Origin: RGIG3009 sp964390295
Lineage (GTDB): Bacteria; Bacillota; Clostridia; Oscillospirales; Acutalibacteraceae
Direction of reading: 5' to 3'
Assembly: GCA_964390295.1 (NCBI GenBank)
Contig: CAYMHR010000004.1
Location: forward strand, 1-64,000
DNA: 64,000 nucleotides
Below are positions 25,498-32,899 of this stretch, one piece after another. Numbering within the stretch: position 1 is the first letter of the stretch; the number at the start of each line of letters is the position of its first letter. The notes beneath the pieces are model-generated. The model searched no databases, had not been told where the DNA came from, and worked only from the letters and a program-made list of their open reading frames with translations. A program made the position numbers and the translations under genes.

Positions 25498-25503
25498 CGG
25501 AAC

Positions 25504-25529
25504 AAGGCGCACCCATCCGGGTGCGCCTT
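25504..25529 (-). terminator. Hairpin after tmcAL
   Basis: A perfect 11 bp GC-rich stem with a four-base loop lies 21 bases past the tmcAL stop. The T-tract on the minus strand is weak (TTGTTCC). Confidence 0.6.
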
Positions 25530-25550
25530 GCGTTTGACAGCAATGAATTT

Positions 25551-26753
25551 TTATTCGCGAATCAATCCTTGCGTGCAGTCGGTGCCGCAGGGGAGCGGCT
25601 TGGGAAAGGCTACGTTGTACAGATCGGTTACGTGATTTTCCAGCGCCCACAGCGTTTGACACGCTTCGCTGAGCTTGCCGACCTGTGAAGCACGGTACAG
25701 CAGGGGAACGTCGGGATGGGCGGCGGACAGAATTTCCTTGCCTCGTTCGTTGGCGGCAAGCACGCGCGCATAGGGCGGACGCGTAGAGGCGTAGCCGGCA
25801 GGAATATCCAGATATGCAGACCAAATGAGTCGGCGCACGCGCGTGAGCGGATACCGCTTTGTTTTGATACGTTCCTCCAGTTCCTCCAGACTTTGCGCGG
25901 TACGGGTTGCGTTGTAGGCCCGGTTTTCCAAGCCCTCGGCAATGCCCGGAACCGCCTTCCAGTCGTCGACGGACAGAAGACGCAGACGTGAGAGAACGGC
26001 ACGCTCCAGCAACTTGACGTCGGCGGGCAAACGTCCGTTTTGCGCCGCATCCGACAGCGCCGCGGCGGCGGGGGCGGGGAGATAGGGCAGGGCGTTGATC
26101 AGGCGATCGGCGGACAATAACGTTCGCAGATAGGAGGCCGATGCCACGTCGCCGATCGGTGCCAGCGAATCGTGTGCACTGCCCTGACGCGGGATGGTGA
26201 AGGGCTCGATCGGGCTGTTCAGTCGCTTTAATGCTTTCAAATATTCAACGCCGAGGACGTTGTTGGGCGTTTTTAAGACGGCGGCGGTGGTGGCACCGGC
26301 GATTTCCGCCAAAGCCTTGTACTGTGCTTCGGGAAACGAAATGCCGGATTCCATGAAATATTTTAGCAGGGTAGCGTAACGGGGCGTTTCCATGACGGAT
26401 ACCACTCGCTGTAGTGGCGCCAATGTTCCGGCTTCGCTTCCGAAGCTGACGTGATCGACGCAACCGAGCGAATGCAGTAAGGACATCGCACCGAATGCGA
26501 AGCCTTCGGCGGAGGACAGGCACCACGGCGTCGGCAATTCCAGCACCAAATCGACACCACTGAGCAGTGCCATGCGTGCCCGGTCAAATTTAGACAGGAT
26601 CGCCGGCTCACCCCGCTGAACAAAACTGCCACTCATGACGGCAACGATGTGCGTCGCTTCACAGCCGCCGTTATGCGCACGCGTTTTTTCCAAATGGTGG
26701 GCATGCCCGTTATGGAAGGGATTATACTCTGCTACAACACCGGCAACGTGCAT
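25551..26753 (-). CDS. tmcAL: tRNA(Met) cytidine acetate ligase TmcAL
   Basis: A 400-residue enzyme (formerly YlbM) that uses ATP and acetate to make acetyl-AMP and acetylate C34 of elongator tRNA-Met. The nucleotidyltransferase-like N-terminus shows GVVAEYNPFHNGHAHHL with the HxGH motif, MSGSFVQRGEPA, and FGSEAGTL. The chain stays open far upstream in frame, antisense to ackA, but GGAGGTG ahead of ATG 26753 and the family start MHVAGVVAEYNPF fix the start. It is divergent from acetate kinase, which handles the same metabolite, acetate; that link is suggestive only. Confidence 0.94.
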   Translation of the reverse strand: MHVAGVVAEYNPFHNGHAHHLEKTRAHNGGCEATHIVAVMSGSFVQRGEPAILSKFDRARMALLSGVDLVLELPTPWCLSSAEGFAFGAMSLLHSLGCVDHVSFGSEAGTLAPLQRVVSVMETPRYATLLKYFMESGISFPEAQYKALAEIAGATTAAVLKTPNNVLGVEYLKALKRLNSPIEPFTIPRQGSAHDSLAPIGDVASASYLRTLLSADRLINALPYLPAPAAAALSDAAQNGRLPADVKLLERAVLSRLRLLSVDDWKAVPGIAEGLENRAYNATRTAQSLEELEERIKTKRYPLTRVRRLIWSAYLDIPAGYASTRPPYARVLAANERGKEILSAAHPDVPLLYRASQVGKLSEACQTLWALENHVTDLYNVAFPKPLPCGTDCTQGLIRE

Positions 26754-26790
26754 GTTTTGGAAACACCTCCGTGTAATTTTTGAAAAAGCC

Positions 26791-26819
26791 TTGAAAAAAT
26801 CCAAAAATGGTATTATGAT
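26791..26819 (+). promoter_or_regulatory. Promoter of ackA
   Basis: TTGAAA (26791-26796) and TATGAT (26814-26819) are 17 bp apart. The -10 box lies one base from that of the divergent tmcAL promoter. Confidence 0.7.
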
Positions 26820-26820
26820 A

Positions 26821-26849
26821 AGTATATAGCATTTTATGACAAAAATCAA
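26821..26849 (-). promoter_or_regulatory. Promoter of tmcAL
   Basis: On the minus strand TTGATT (26844-26849) and TATACT (26821-26826) are 17 bp apart. It lies back to back with the ackA promoter, so both probably cannot be occupied at once. Confidence 0.65.
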
Positions 26850-26873
26850 TACACGAATGGGAGCACGGAACAC

Positions 26874-28067
26874 ATGAAAATTTTGGTTATCAACGCAGGC
26901 AGCTCGTCGTTGAAGTATCAGCTCATCGACATGGACGGCGAAAAGGTAGTCGCCAAAGGCTTGTGCGAGCGAATCGGTATCGATGGCCGCTTTACTCACA
27001 AGACCGGCGATGGCCGCGTCGTACAAAAGGAAGTGGCTATGCCGGATCACACGACCGCGTTCGAGCAGGTGAAGCAAGCCCTGGTTTCCGGTGAGGGCAA
27101 GGTGGTCAACGACCTGTCCGAGGTAGCCGCCATCGGCCATCGCGTGGTTCAGGGCGGTGCCAAATACGATAAGTCGGTTCGCATCGATGAAGAAGTGCTG
27201 AAGGCGGTTCGTGAATATGAGGTACTGGCGCCGTTGCACAACCCGGCTTGCCTGAAGGGGATCGAGGCGGCGACCGCTGCTTTCGGTACCGAAATTCCGC
27301 AGGTTGCCGTGTTCGACACCGCTTTTCATCAAACCATGCCCGAAGTGGCCTACCTGTGGGGCCTGCCGTATGAGTATTACGAAAAGTACGGCGTGCGTCG
27401 CTATGGCTATCACGGCACCTCGCACCGCTTTGTCAGCCAGCGTTGCTTCGAACTGCTGGGCAAGCCGGACGGCAAGGACACCAAAATCATCACCTGCCAT
27501 CTCGGTAACGGCTCGTCGTTGGCGGCGATTCGCGACGGCAAGGTGATCGATACCACCATGGGCCTGACTCCGCTGGACGGCTTTTTGATGGGCACGCGCA
27601 GCGGCGCGATTGACCCTTCCGCCGTTACTTTCATTATGGAAAAGGAAGGCCTGACTCCGGAAGAAATGGATACCCTGATGAACAAAAAGTCGGGTATGTT
27701 GGGTATTTCCGGCGTTTCCAGCGACGACCGCGATATTACGGCGGCTATGGATGCCGGCGATCCGCGTGCCAAGCTGGCATGGGATATGCGTAGTTACCAG
27801 ATTTTGAAGTATATCGGCGGCTACGTTGCCGCGCTCGGCGGACTGGATGCGATTGTGTTTACCGCCGGTATCGGTGAAAACCAGGATCGTTTGCGCGCCG
27901 AATTGCTGGAGGATTTGGCGTATCTGGGCGTGAAGCTGGATGCCGAAGCCAACAACGTTCGCGGTCAGGAACGCGAGATCACGACGCCGGATTCGGCTGT
28001 GCGCGCGTTTATCATTCCCACCAACGAAGAATTGGTGATTGCCCGTGATACTAAAGCATTGATCTAA
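26874..28067 (+). CDS. ackA: Acetate kinase
   Basis: A 397-residue enzyme that interconverts acetyl phosphate and acetate with ATP, the last energy-yielding step of acetate fermentation. Family motifs are intact: KILVINAGSSSLKYQL at the N-terminus, the FDTAFHQTMP segment, YGYHGTSHRFVS, and GNGSSLAAI with the phosphate-binding loop. GFLMGTRSGAIDPS and TAGIGEN follow. Length is normal. The usual partner pta is not adjacent. It has its own promoter and terminator. Confidence 0.97.
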   Translation: MKILVINAGSSSLKYQLIDMDGEKVVAKGLCERIGIDGRFTHKTGDGRVVQKEVAMPDHTTAFEQVKQALVSGEGKVVNDLSEVAAIGHRVVQGGAKYDKSVRIDEEVLKAVREYEVLAPLHNPACLKGIEAATAAFGTEIPQVAVFDTAFHQTMPEVAYLWGLPYEYYEKYGVRRYGYHGTSHRFVSQRCFELLGKPDGKDTKIITCHLGNGSSLAAIRDGKVIDTTMGLTPLDGFLMGTRSGAIDPSAVTFIMEKEGLTPEEMDTLMNKKSGMLGISGVSSDDRDITAAMDAGDPRAKLAWDMRSYQILKYIGGYVAALGGLDAIVFTAGIGENQDRLRAELLEDLAYLGVKLDAEANNVRGQEREITTPDSAVRAFIIPTNEELVIARDTKALI

Positions 28068-28075
28068 CGTTGCCG

Positions 28076-28114
28076 AAAAAGCCTGTGGCACGGAATTCGC
28101 GCCACAGGCTTTTT
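28076..28114 (+). terminator. Terminator of ackA
   Basis: GCCTGTGGC (28081-28089) pairs with GCCACAGGC (28101-28109), flanked by five A and five T. Confidence 0.9.
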
Positions 28115-28156
28115 GTGTTTGAGCCATCGTTTTTTGATAAAACGCGGAAGTTTCTG

Positions 28157-28185
28157 CTGACAAAGCGAAAAAACTTTGCTATAAT
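28157..28185 (+). promoter_or_regulatory. Strong promoter opposing the DUF378 gene
   Basis: CTGACA (28157-28162) and TATAAT (28180-28185) are 17 bp apart, 11 of 12 consensus bases. The next gene on this strand starts only at 28641, and the transcript would run antisense through the whole DUF378 gene. Confidence 0.7.
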
Positions 28186-28241
28186 CAAAGTGATCAAAGG
28201 TCGTGCTGTCGGCAAGAGGTGGCACGGACGTTGCGATACGG

Positions 28242-28451
28242 TTAGTCGCTTTCCTCCAGCATGGGCTGGCGATGGCGAAACAGCAGAGAGATGCACCAAA
28301 CGCCGGCCAAAGCAACCAGCGTATAGATTACGCGGCTGACGGTTCCGTCCTGTCCTCCGCCGATCCAGGCGACCAAGTCGAATTGAAACAAACCGATACT
28401 GCCCCAATTGAGTGCGCCGATGATGACTAAAATCAAAGCGATGGTATCCAT
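28242..28451 (-). CDS. DUF378 family membrane protein (YuzA-like)
   Basis: A 69-residue protein with two transmembrane segments. The first carries the DUF378 signature LILVIIGALNWGSIGLF; the second (VIYTLVALAGVWCISLLF) follows a short loop with DLVAWIGGG. The function of the family is unknown. AAAGGTGG lies eight bases before ATG 28451; an in-frame GTG at 28463 is less likely. Its only visible promoter is of the sigma-G/sigma-F type, so expression in the forespore is predicted. Confidence 0.88.
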   Translation of the reverse strand: MDTIALILVIIGALNWGSIGLFQFDLVAWIGGGQDGTVSRVIYTLVALAGVWCISLLFRHRQPMLEESD

Positions 28452-28497
28452 GATACTGACCACCTTTCCGTGTTACTTGTATCGTTTGACGTACCGC

Positions 28498-28526
28498 TAG
28501 TATGTACCGTTTGCCGAAGCTTATAC
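28498..28526 (-). promoter_or_regulatory. Sigma-G/sigma-F-type promoter of the DUF378 gene
   Basis: On the minus strand GTATA (28522-28526) and CATACTA (28498-28504) are 17 bp apart. This fits the sigma-G consensus described for Bacillus (GHATR and CATACTA-like, 17-18 bp spacer) at every position. The expected start is about 40 bases before the DUF378 ATG. Confidence 0.7.
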
Positions 28527-28590
28527 ACAGCAAAATGCTGTGAATTTCGGCGCGGCAAGCGGAATGTTTACAAATCTTTCATACACTGCT

Positions 28591-28619
28591 TTGAAAACGT
28601 TGTATCATAATAGTATCGT
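28591..28619 (+). promoter_or_regulatory. Possible promoter of the DUF5685 gene
   Basis: TTGAAA (28591-28596) and TATCGT (28614-28619) are 17 bp apart, ending 21 bases before the ATG. The -10 box is a weak match. Confidence 0.45.
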
Positions 28620-28640
28620 GTACAAGGGTGAAGGAAAACT

Positions 28641-29525
28641 ATGTTCGGATATGTGAAGGTCTATCAGCCGGAGCTGAAGATGGGCGAATTTGAGCAGTAT
28701 CGCGGCTTGTATTGCTCGCTGTGCCGGCGCTTGGGAAAACGATACGGCTGTACGACGCAAATGACGCTCAGCTACGACATGACGTTTCTGGTGCTTCTGG
28801 AAATGGCGATGGCGGAGGGCTGTGTCGGCTTTCACAAAGCGCGTTGCCCGTATAACCCGCTGAAGAAAAGAACGTGTTGCGGCGACAATCCGGCGTTGGA
28901 CCGTTGTGCGGATGCCTCGGTGCTGTTGGTGTATCACAAAACGAGGGATACGGTTGCGGACGGCGGATTTTTCAAGCGGAATGCGGCGCGGCTGGCCTTG
29001 CTTCCGGCCTCTCGACATCGCCGTCGGGCCGCAGCGCTTCAGCCGGAAATGGATCGTGCCGCGACGCGTTACGTTGATCGGCAGGCGTCCGTGGAGGCGG
29101 CACGCAGTGCCTCTTTGGACGAGGCGGCGGAACCAACGGCCGAGCTGTTGGCATTTCTTTGCTCACAAACAGCGGCGGACGAGCGGCAACGTCGCGTGCT
29201 GGAACGCTTCGGCTATTGTCTGGGACGTTGGATTTATTTAATGGATGCCGCTGACGATCTCCGGGATGACAACCGAACCGGCAATTATAATCCGCTATTG
29301 GAATCGCTTCGCCCGGCAATCGCCACGGAGGAACAGCTTACGGCGTGCCGCGAGCGTGTGCGGGCGTCGTTGAACGCCTCGTTGGCGGAATGTAAGGCGG
29401 CGTACGAATTGTTGGATATTCGTCGATTTGACGGTATTTTGCGCAATATTTTGGAATTTGGGATGATGAACGCACAGCAATCGGTGCTAAACGGCGTACC
29501 CCAAGACAGGCTACAGGAGGTTTAA
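28641..29525 (+). CDS. DUF5685 family protein
   Basis: A 294-residue protein of unknown function found in Clostridia. The N-terminus begins MFGYVKVYQPELKMGEFEQY and is followed by a Cys pair in CSLCRRLGKRYGC, then CPYNPLKKRTCC, which together look like a metal or Fe-S site. The C-terminal half is helical and includes LMDAADDLRDDNRTGNYNPLL, an acidic motif reminiscent of polyprenyl synthase-like helices, though no activity can be claimed. It precedes a DnaJ-like gene by three bases, so the two are surely cotranscribed and may act together. Confidence 0.8.
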   Translation: MFGYVKVYQPELKMGEFEQYRGLYCSLCRRLGKRYGCTTQMTLSYDMTFLVLLEMAMAEGCVGFHKARCPYNPLKKRTCCGDNPALDRCADASVLLVYHKTRDTVADGGFFKRNAARLALLPASRHRRRAAALQPEMDRAATRYVDRQASVEAARSASLDEAAEPTAELLAFLCSQTAADERQRRVLERFGYCLGRWIYLMDAADDLRDDNRTGNYNPLLESLRPAIATEEQLTACRERVRASLNASLAECKAAYELLDIRRFDGILRNILEFGMMNAQQSVLNGVPQDRLQEV

Positions 29526-29528
29526 CCG

Positions 29529-30125
29529 ATGAAAGACCCGTATCAGGTATTGGGCATCAGCCCGAATGCGACTGACGATGAGGTGAAGGACGCGTACCGT
29601 CAGCTGGCACGGAAATATCACCCGGATAATTACGGCGACAATCCCTTATCGGATCTCGCCAAAGAAAAAATGCAGGAGATCAACGAAGCCTACGATACGA
29701 TAATTCGTGAGCGTCGCTCCGGCAGAAAATCACACAATCAGTATCAAGGTGCGGCCGGTGGTTCGCACTATGCCGACATCCGCAACCTGATCCGTACCGG
29801 CCGCACGGCGGATGCAGAAACGCTGCTCGACGGTGTTCCGGCGCCTTCGCGGGATGCGGAATGGTATTTTCTGAAGGGCAGCGTGCTGTACAAAAAAGGC
29901 TGGCTGGACGAAGCGTACAATCACTTTTCCACGGCAACGCGCATGGACCCCGGCAATATGGAATATCGTGCGGCGTATAACCAACTGGAGCGTCAGCGCC
30001 AGACAGGTGCCTACCGTGCCGGTCCGTCCGGCAACGGCTGTAGTGCCTGCGATATGTGTCAGGGCTTGATTTGCGCGGATTGCTGTTGTGAAATGATGGG
30101 CGGCGACTTGATCCGTTGTTGCTGA
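29529..30125 (+). CDS. J-domain protein with TPR-like segment and Cys-rich tail
   Basis: A 198-residue co-chaperone-like protein. The J domain (1-65) has the essential HPD at 31-33, needed to stimulate DnaK ATPase. Residues about 85-155 contain helices resembling a TPR pair (AEWYFLKGSVLYKKGWLDEAYNHF). The last 30 residues are rich in cysteine: CSACDMCQGLICADCCCEM and a terminal CC, a likely metal-binding or lipidated tail. It is not a full DnaJ, as G/F and zinc-finger regions are missing. ACAGGAGG lies before the start. It pairs with the upstream DUF5685 gene. Confidence 0.85.
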   Translation: MKDPYQVLGISPNATDDEVKDAYRQLARKYHPDNYGDNPLSDLAKEKMQEINEAYDTIIRERRSGRKSHNQYQGAAGGSHYADIRNLIRTGRTADAETLLDGVPAPSRDAEWYFLKGSVLYKKGWLDEAYNHFSTATRMDPGNMEYRAAYNQLERQRQTGAYRAGPSGNGCSACDMCQGLICADCCCEMMGGDLIRCC

Positions 30126-30146
30126 TCGAATGGGAGTGAAGGTTGC

Positions 30147-30692
30147 GTGAAACGTTCGGCACGAATTGCATGGAGCGGTTTGATGGCCGCTCTTTCCTTG
30201 GTGTGCCTGTTGCTGACGGTGTTTCCGTTTGCGACCTACGCATTGCCGGCCTTGGCGTCGGTGTTTCTTATGCCGGTCGTTATTGAATGTGGCGCGCGTT
30301 GGGCTACCGCCGTCTATGCGGCAGAGGCCTTGGTGGCGTTGCTCATCACGCCGGATATCGAGGCCAAGCTGTTGTTCGTCGCCTTTTTCGGCTACTATCC
30401 CATCTTGAAATCGCTCACCGAACGAAGCCGGTTTCGTTGGCTGGAATGGCTCGGCAAGCTGGTTGTATTTAATGCCGCCGTTGTCGTAGCCTATGCGGCG
30501 CTGTCGATTCTAGGCTTTTCATTGGAGGTTTTCCGCTTTGGTGCTCTCGCGTTGCCGCTGTGGACGTTTTTGCTGGCGTTTTTGCTGGCCGGTAATGTGA
30601 TTTTCGTACTGTACGATTTGGCGCTTACGCGGTTGTTGCCGCTGTATTTCAGTCGTTTCCAGCCGTTGCTCCGTCGAATTTTTCGCGGATAG
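30147..30692 (+). CDS. Integral membrane protein of unknown function
   Basis: A 181-residue protein with about five hydrophobic segments (for example LMAALSLVCLLLTVFPFATY, LPALASVFLMPVVIECGARW, VVFNAAVVVAYAALSILGF and a final one near LAFLLAGNVIFVLYDLAL). The layout of short helices with an early ALS/P-rich turn resembles ECF-type S components, but I cannot assign it. It starts with GTG 30147 after GGGAGTGAAGG and follows the J-domain gene by 21 bases, so it belongs to the same transcript. Confidence 0.75.
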   Translation: MKRSARIAWSGLMAALSLVCLLLTVFPFATYALPALASVFLMPVVIECGARWATAVYAAEALVALLITPDIEAKLLFVAFFGYYPILKSLTERSRFRWLEWLGKLVVFNAAVVVAYAALSILGFSLEVFRFGALALPLWTFLLAFLLAGNVIFVLYDLALTRLLPLYFSRFQPLLRRIFRG

Positions 30693-30695
30693 GGC

Positions 30696-30724
30696 TTGCT
30701 TTTTTTTGAAAAAAGCGTTACACT
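30696..30724 (+). promoter_or_regulatory. Promoter with TTGCTT -35 box
   Basis: TTGCTT (30696-30701) and TACACT (30719-30724) are 17 bp apart. The spacer has a T run then an A run and could itself fold. It leads to the RpiR gene and the operon after it. Confidence 0.6.
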
Positions 30725-30761
30725 GAACTGGATTTAATTTCACTTTCAGTAAAGGCTTGTG

Positions 30762-31655
30762 ATGACGTTGAAAATCGATCTCATCGCGCACATTTCCAAA
30801 CAAATGCCGGAGTTTTCCAAGGGGCAGCGTTTAATCGCCGCCTATATTCTGGAGCACTACGATACCGCCGCTTTTATGACGGCGTATTCTTTGGGCGAAG
30901 CGGTGGGCGTCAGCGAATCCACCGTGGTTCGCTTTGCCACGGAGCTGGGCTTTTCGGGGTATCCCCGTCTGCAAAAGGCGATGCAGGAGCTGGTTCGCAG
31001 TAAGCTGACCAGCGTACAGCGCGTGGAGGTTACCCGCGCCAGAATGCAGGATGACGAAGTGTTGGACAACGTCATGTCCTACGATATGTCGAACATTCGT
31101 CAAACCTTGGCCGAACTGGACCCGGCGGTGTTTAACGCCGCGGTGGAAGCACTGGTTCACGCCCGGCGGGTGTATGTGTTCGGCGCCGGAAGCTGTCGCG
31201 CACTGGCGAGCTTTACGGCATACTATCTCAAATTGTTATTGCCGGATATTCGGCTGATCAGCACCTCCAGTGAAACGGAAATTTTGGAAGAAATGTTTCC
31301 GATCAGCGAGGAGGACGCGATTATCGGCTTGAGCTTTCCCCGGTATTCCAGCAAAGCGGTCAAGGCGGTGCACTTTGCTCATTCGCGCGGTGCCAAGGTG
31401 ATCGCCATCACCGACAGTCTGCGTTCGCCGATTTCCGATTTTGCTTCCTGCCTGCTGTTGGCGCACAGCGATATGGCAACCATCGTGGATTCCCTGGTCG
31501 CTCCGTTGAGCGTGATCAACGCCCTATTGGTGGCCATCTCGTTGAAGCGAATGGATGCGAACCGCGCCATGCTGACCGAACTGGAGACGCTGTGGGATAC
31601 CTACCACGTGTATCAGCCCACCGAAAAGCAACCGACGGAGTCGGCCCATGAATGA
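30762..31655 (+). CDS. MurR/RpiR family transcriptional regulator
   Basis: A 297-residue regulator. Residues 1-77 form the RpiR helix-turn-helix (FSKGQRLIAAYILEHYDTAAFM, then SLGEAVGVSESTVVRFATELGFSGYPRLQKAM). Residues about 130-265 form a SIS domain that binds phosphosugars (VYVFGAGSCRALASF, IGLSFPRYSSKAVKAVHFA). GTG 30759 directly precedes ATG 30762, which has AAAGG at the better distance. Its stop overlaps the start of the flavoprotein gene by eight bases, so it heads a housekeeping operon. The sugar ligand is unknown; rpiB in the same run is a hint only. Confidence 0.9.
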   Translation: MTLKIDLIAHISKQMPEFSKGQRLIAAYILEHYDTAAFMTAYSLGEAVGVSESTVVRFATELGFSGYPRLQKAMQELVRSKLTSVQRVEVTRARMQDDEVLDNVMSYDMSNIRQTLAELDPAVFNAAVEALVHARRVYVFGAGSCRALASFTAYYLKLLLPDIRLISTSSETEILEEMFPISEEDAIIGLSFPRYSSKAVKAVHFAHSRGAKVIAITDSLRSPISDFASCLLLAHSDMATIVDSLVAPLSVINALLVAISLKRMDANRAMLTELETLWDTYHVYQPTEKQPTESAHE

Positions 31656-32883
31656 GTCGTTGCACGTGGTGGTCGTCGGCGGCGGTGCCGCCGGTCTGAT
31701 TGCCGCCGGATTTGCCGCTCGCCGGGGGTATCGCGTTACTGTGGTCGAACGCAACGAACGCCCGGCACGCAAGGTGATGATCACCGGCAAGGGACGTTGT
31801 AACGTTACCAACGAATGTACTCCGGCGGAGTGCGTGGAGCAGGTCCCCGGAAACGGCCGGTTCCTCTATAGCGCTTTTTCGGCGTTTTCGCCGCAGGATA
31901 CCATGGCACTGTTTACCGACCTGGGTGTTCCGCTCAAAACCGAGCGCGGTCATCGGGTGTTTCCTGTTTCCGACAAAGCCGTCGATATCGTGGATGCGCT
32001 TGTTCGATTTGCCCGTGCCGGCGGTGTCAAGCTGATGACCGGGCGCGTTTCCCGCCTGTTGCTGGAAGATAACGTCTGCTGTGGCGTTGAGCTGGAGGAT
32101 GGCCGTCGGTTGTCCGCTTACGGCGTGATCGTGTGTACCGGCGGTTGCTCGTATCCCGTTACCGGTTCTACCGGGGACGGCTATGCGTTGGCACGCCAGG
32201 CGGGTCATACGGTGATTCCACCGCGCCCGTCGTTGGTCCCTTTGGAAATTCGGGAAGCCTTTTGCCGTGATTTGCAGGGACTGTCTTTGCGCAACTGTAC
32301 GTTGACCGTTACCGATTCCGTAACCGGCAAGGTGGTTTTTCACGAGCTGGGGGAAATGCTGTTTACTCACTTCGGCGTATCCGGCCCGTTGGTGTTGAGC
32401 GCCAGCGCCGTGATGCGTGATATGGCGCCGGAGCGATATCGTTTGTCGATCGATCTGAAGCCGGCTTTGACCGCAGAACAGGTTGACGCGCGATTGGTTC
32501 GGGAGCTGGGTGTCAAGCCGAACGCCTGTGTCGGTAACGCCATGGCCGCTGTGTTGCCGCGCTCAATGATCGCTCCGCTGTTGAATCTGGCGGAATTGGC
32601 AGGGGAGACACCGTGCCATGCGGTTTCCCGCGCGGAGCGGTTGCGCTTCGGCGCAGTGCTGAAGGCGGTGCCGCTGACGGTTTCCGGCTTTCGCCCCTTG
32701 GCGGAAGCCATTGTGACCGCGGGTGGTGTCAGCACGCGTGAGCTGAACAGCAAGACCATGGCCTCGCGACTGGTCAGCGGTCTGTCGTTCGCCGGCGAGG
32801 TGATCGACGTGGACGCCTATACCGGAGGCTTTAATCTGCAAATTGCTTTTTCTACCGGTGCCGCTGCCGGAAATCATATTTGA
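31648..32883 (+). CDS. HI0933-type NAD(P)/FAD-dependent oxidoreductase (BaiN-like)
   Basis: A 411-residue flavoprotein. The dinucleotide-binding Rossmann motif VVVGGGAAGLIAAGFAARRG opens the chain, followed by KVMITGKGRCNVTN, the family hallmark, VCTGGCSYPVTGSTGDGY and TAGGVSTRELNSKTM and FAGEVIDVDAYTGGFNLQIAFSTG at the end. Members of this family are conserved and poorly characterised; one, BaiN of bile-acid-converting Clostridia, was linked to bile acid dehydroxylation, but that role cannot be transferred by motif. It overlaps the RpiR gene and precedes cmk. Confidence 0.88.
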   Translation: MNESLHVVVVGGGAAGLIAAGFAARRGYRVTVVERNERPARKVMITGKGRCNVTNECTPAECVEQVPGNGRFLYSAFSAFSPQDTMALFTDLGVPLKTERGHRVFPVSDKAVDIVDALVRFARAGGVKLMTGRVSRLLLEDNVCCGVELEDGRRLSAYGVIVCTGGCSYPVTGSTGDGYALARQAGHTVIPPRPSLVPLEIREAFCRDLQGLSLRNCTLTVTDSVTGKVVFHELGEMLFTHFGVSGPLVLSASAVMRDMAPERYRLSIDLKPALTAEQVDARLVRELGVKPNACVGNAMAAVLPRSMIAPLLNLAELAGETPCHAVSRAERLRFGAVLKAVPLTVSGFRPLAEAIVTAGGVSTRELNSKTMASRLVSGLSFAGEVIDVDAYTGGFNLQIAFSTGAAAGNHI

Positions 32884-32899
32884 AGGACGTTGAGGGGAC

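Noticed and set aside
26754..28163. A long open frame continuing upstream of tmcAL, antisense to ackA, that would give an 870-residue protein.
   Set aside because: It is antisense to a certain gene, lacks family similarity before the TmcAL start, and a good ribosome binding site precedes ATG 26753. Such open antisense frames follow from the codon bias.
28190..28339. A coding frame downstream of the orphan promoter at 28157.
   Set aside because: The available frames have no ribosome binding site and overlap the DUF378 gene in antisense; a non-coding RNA or long leader is more likely.
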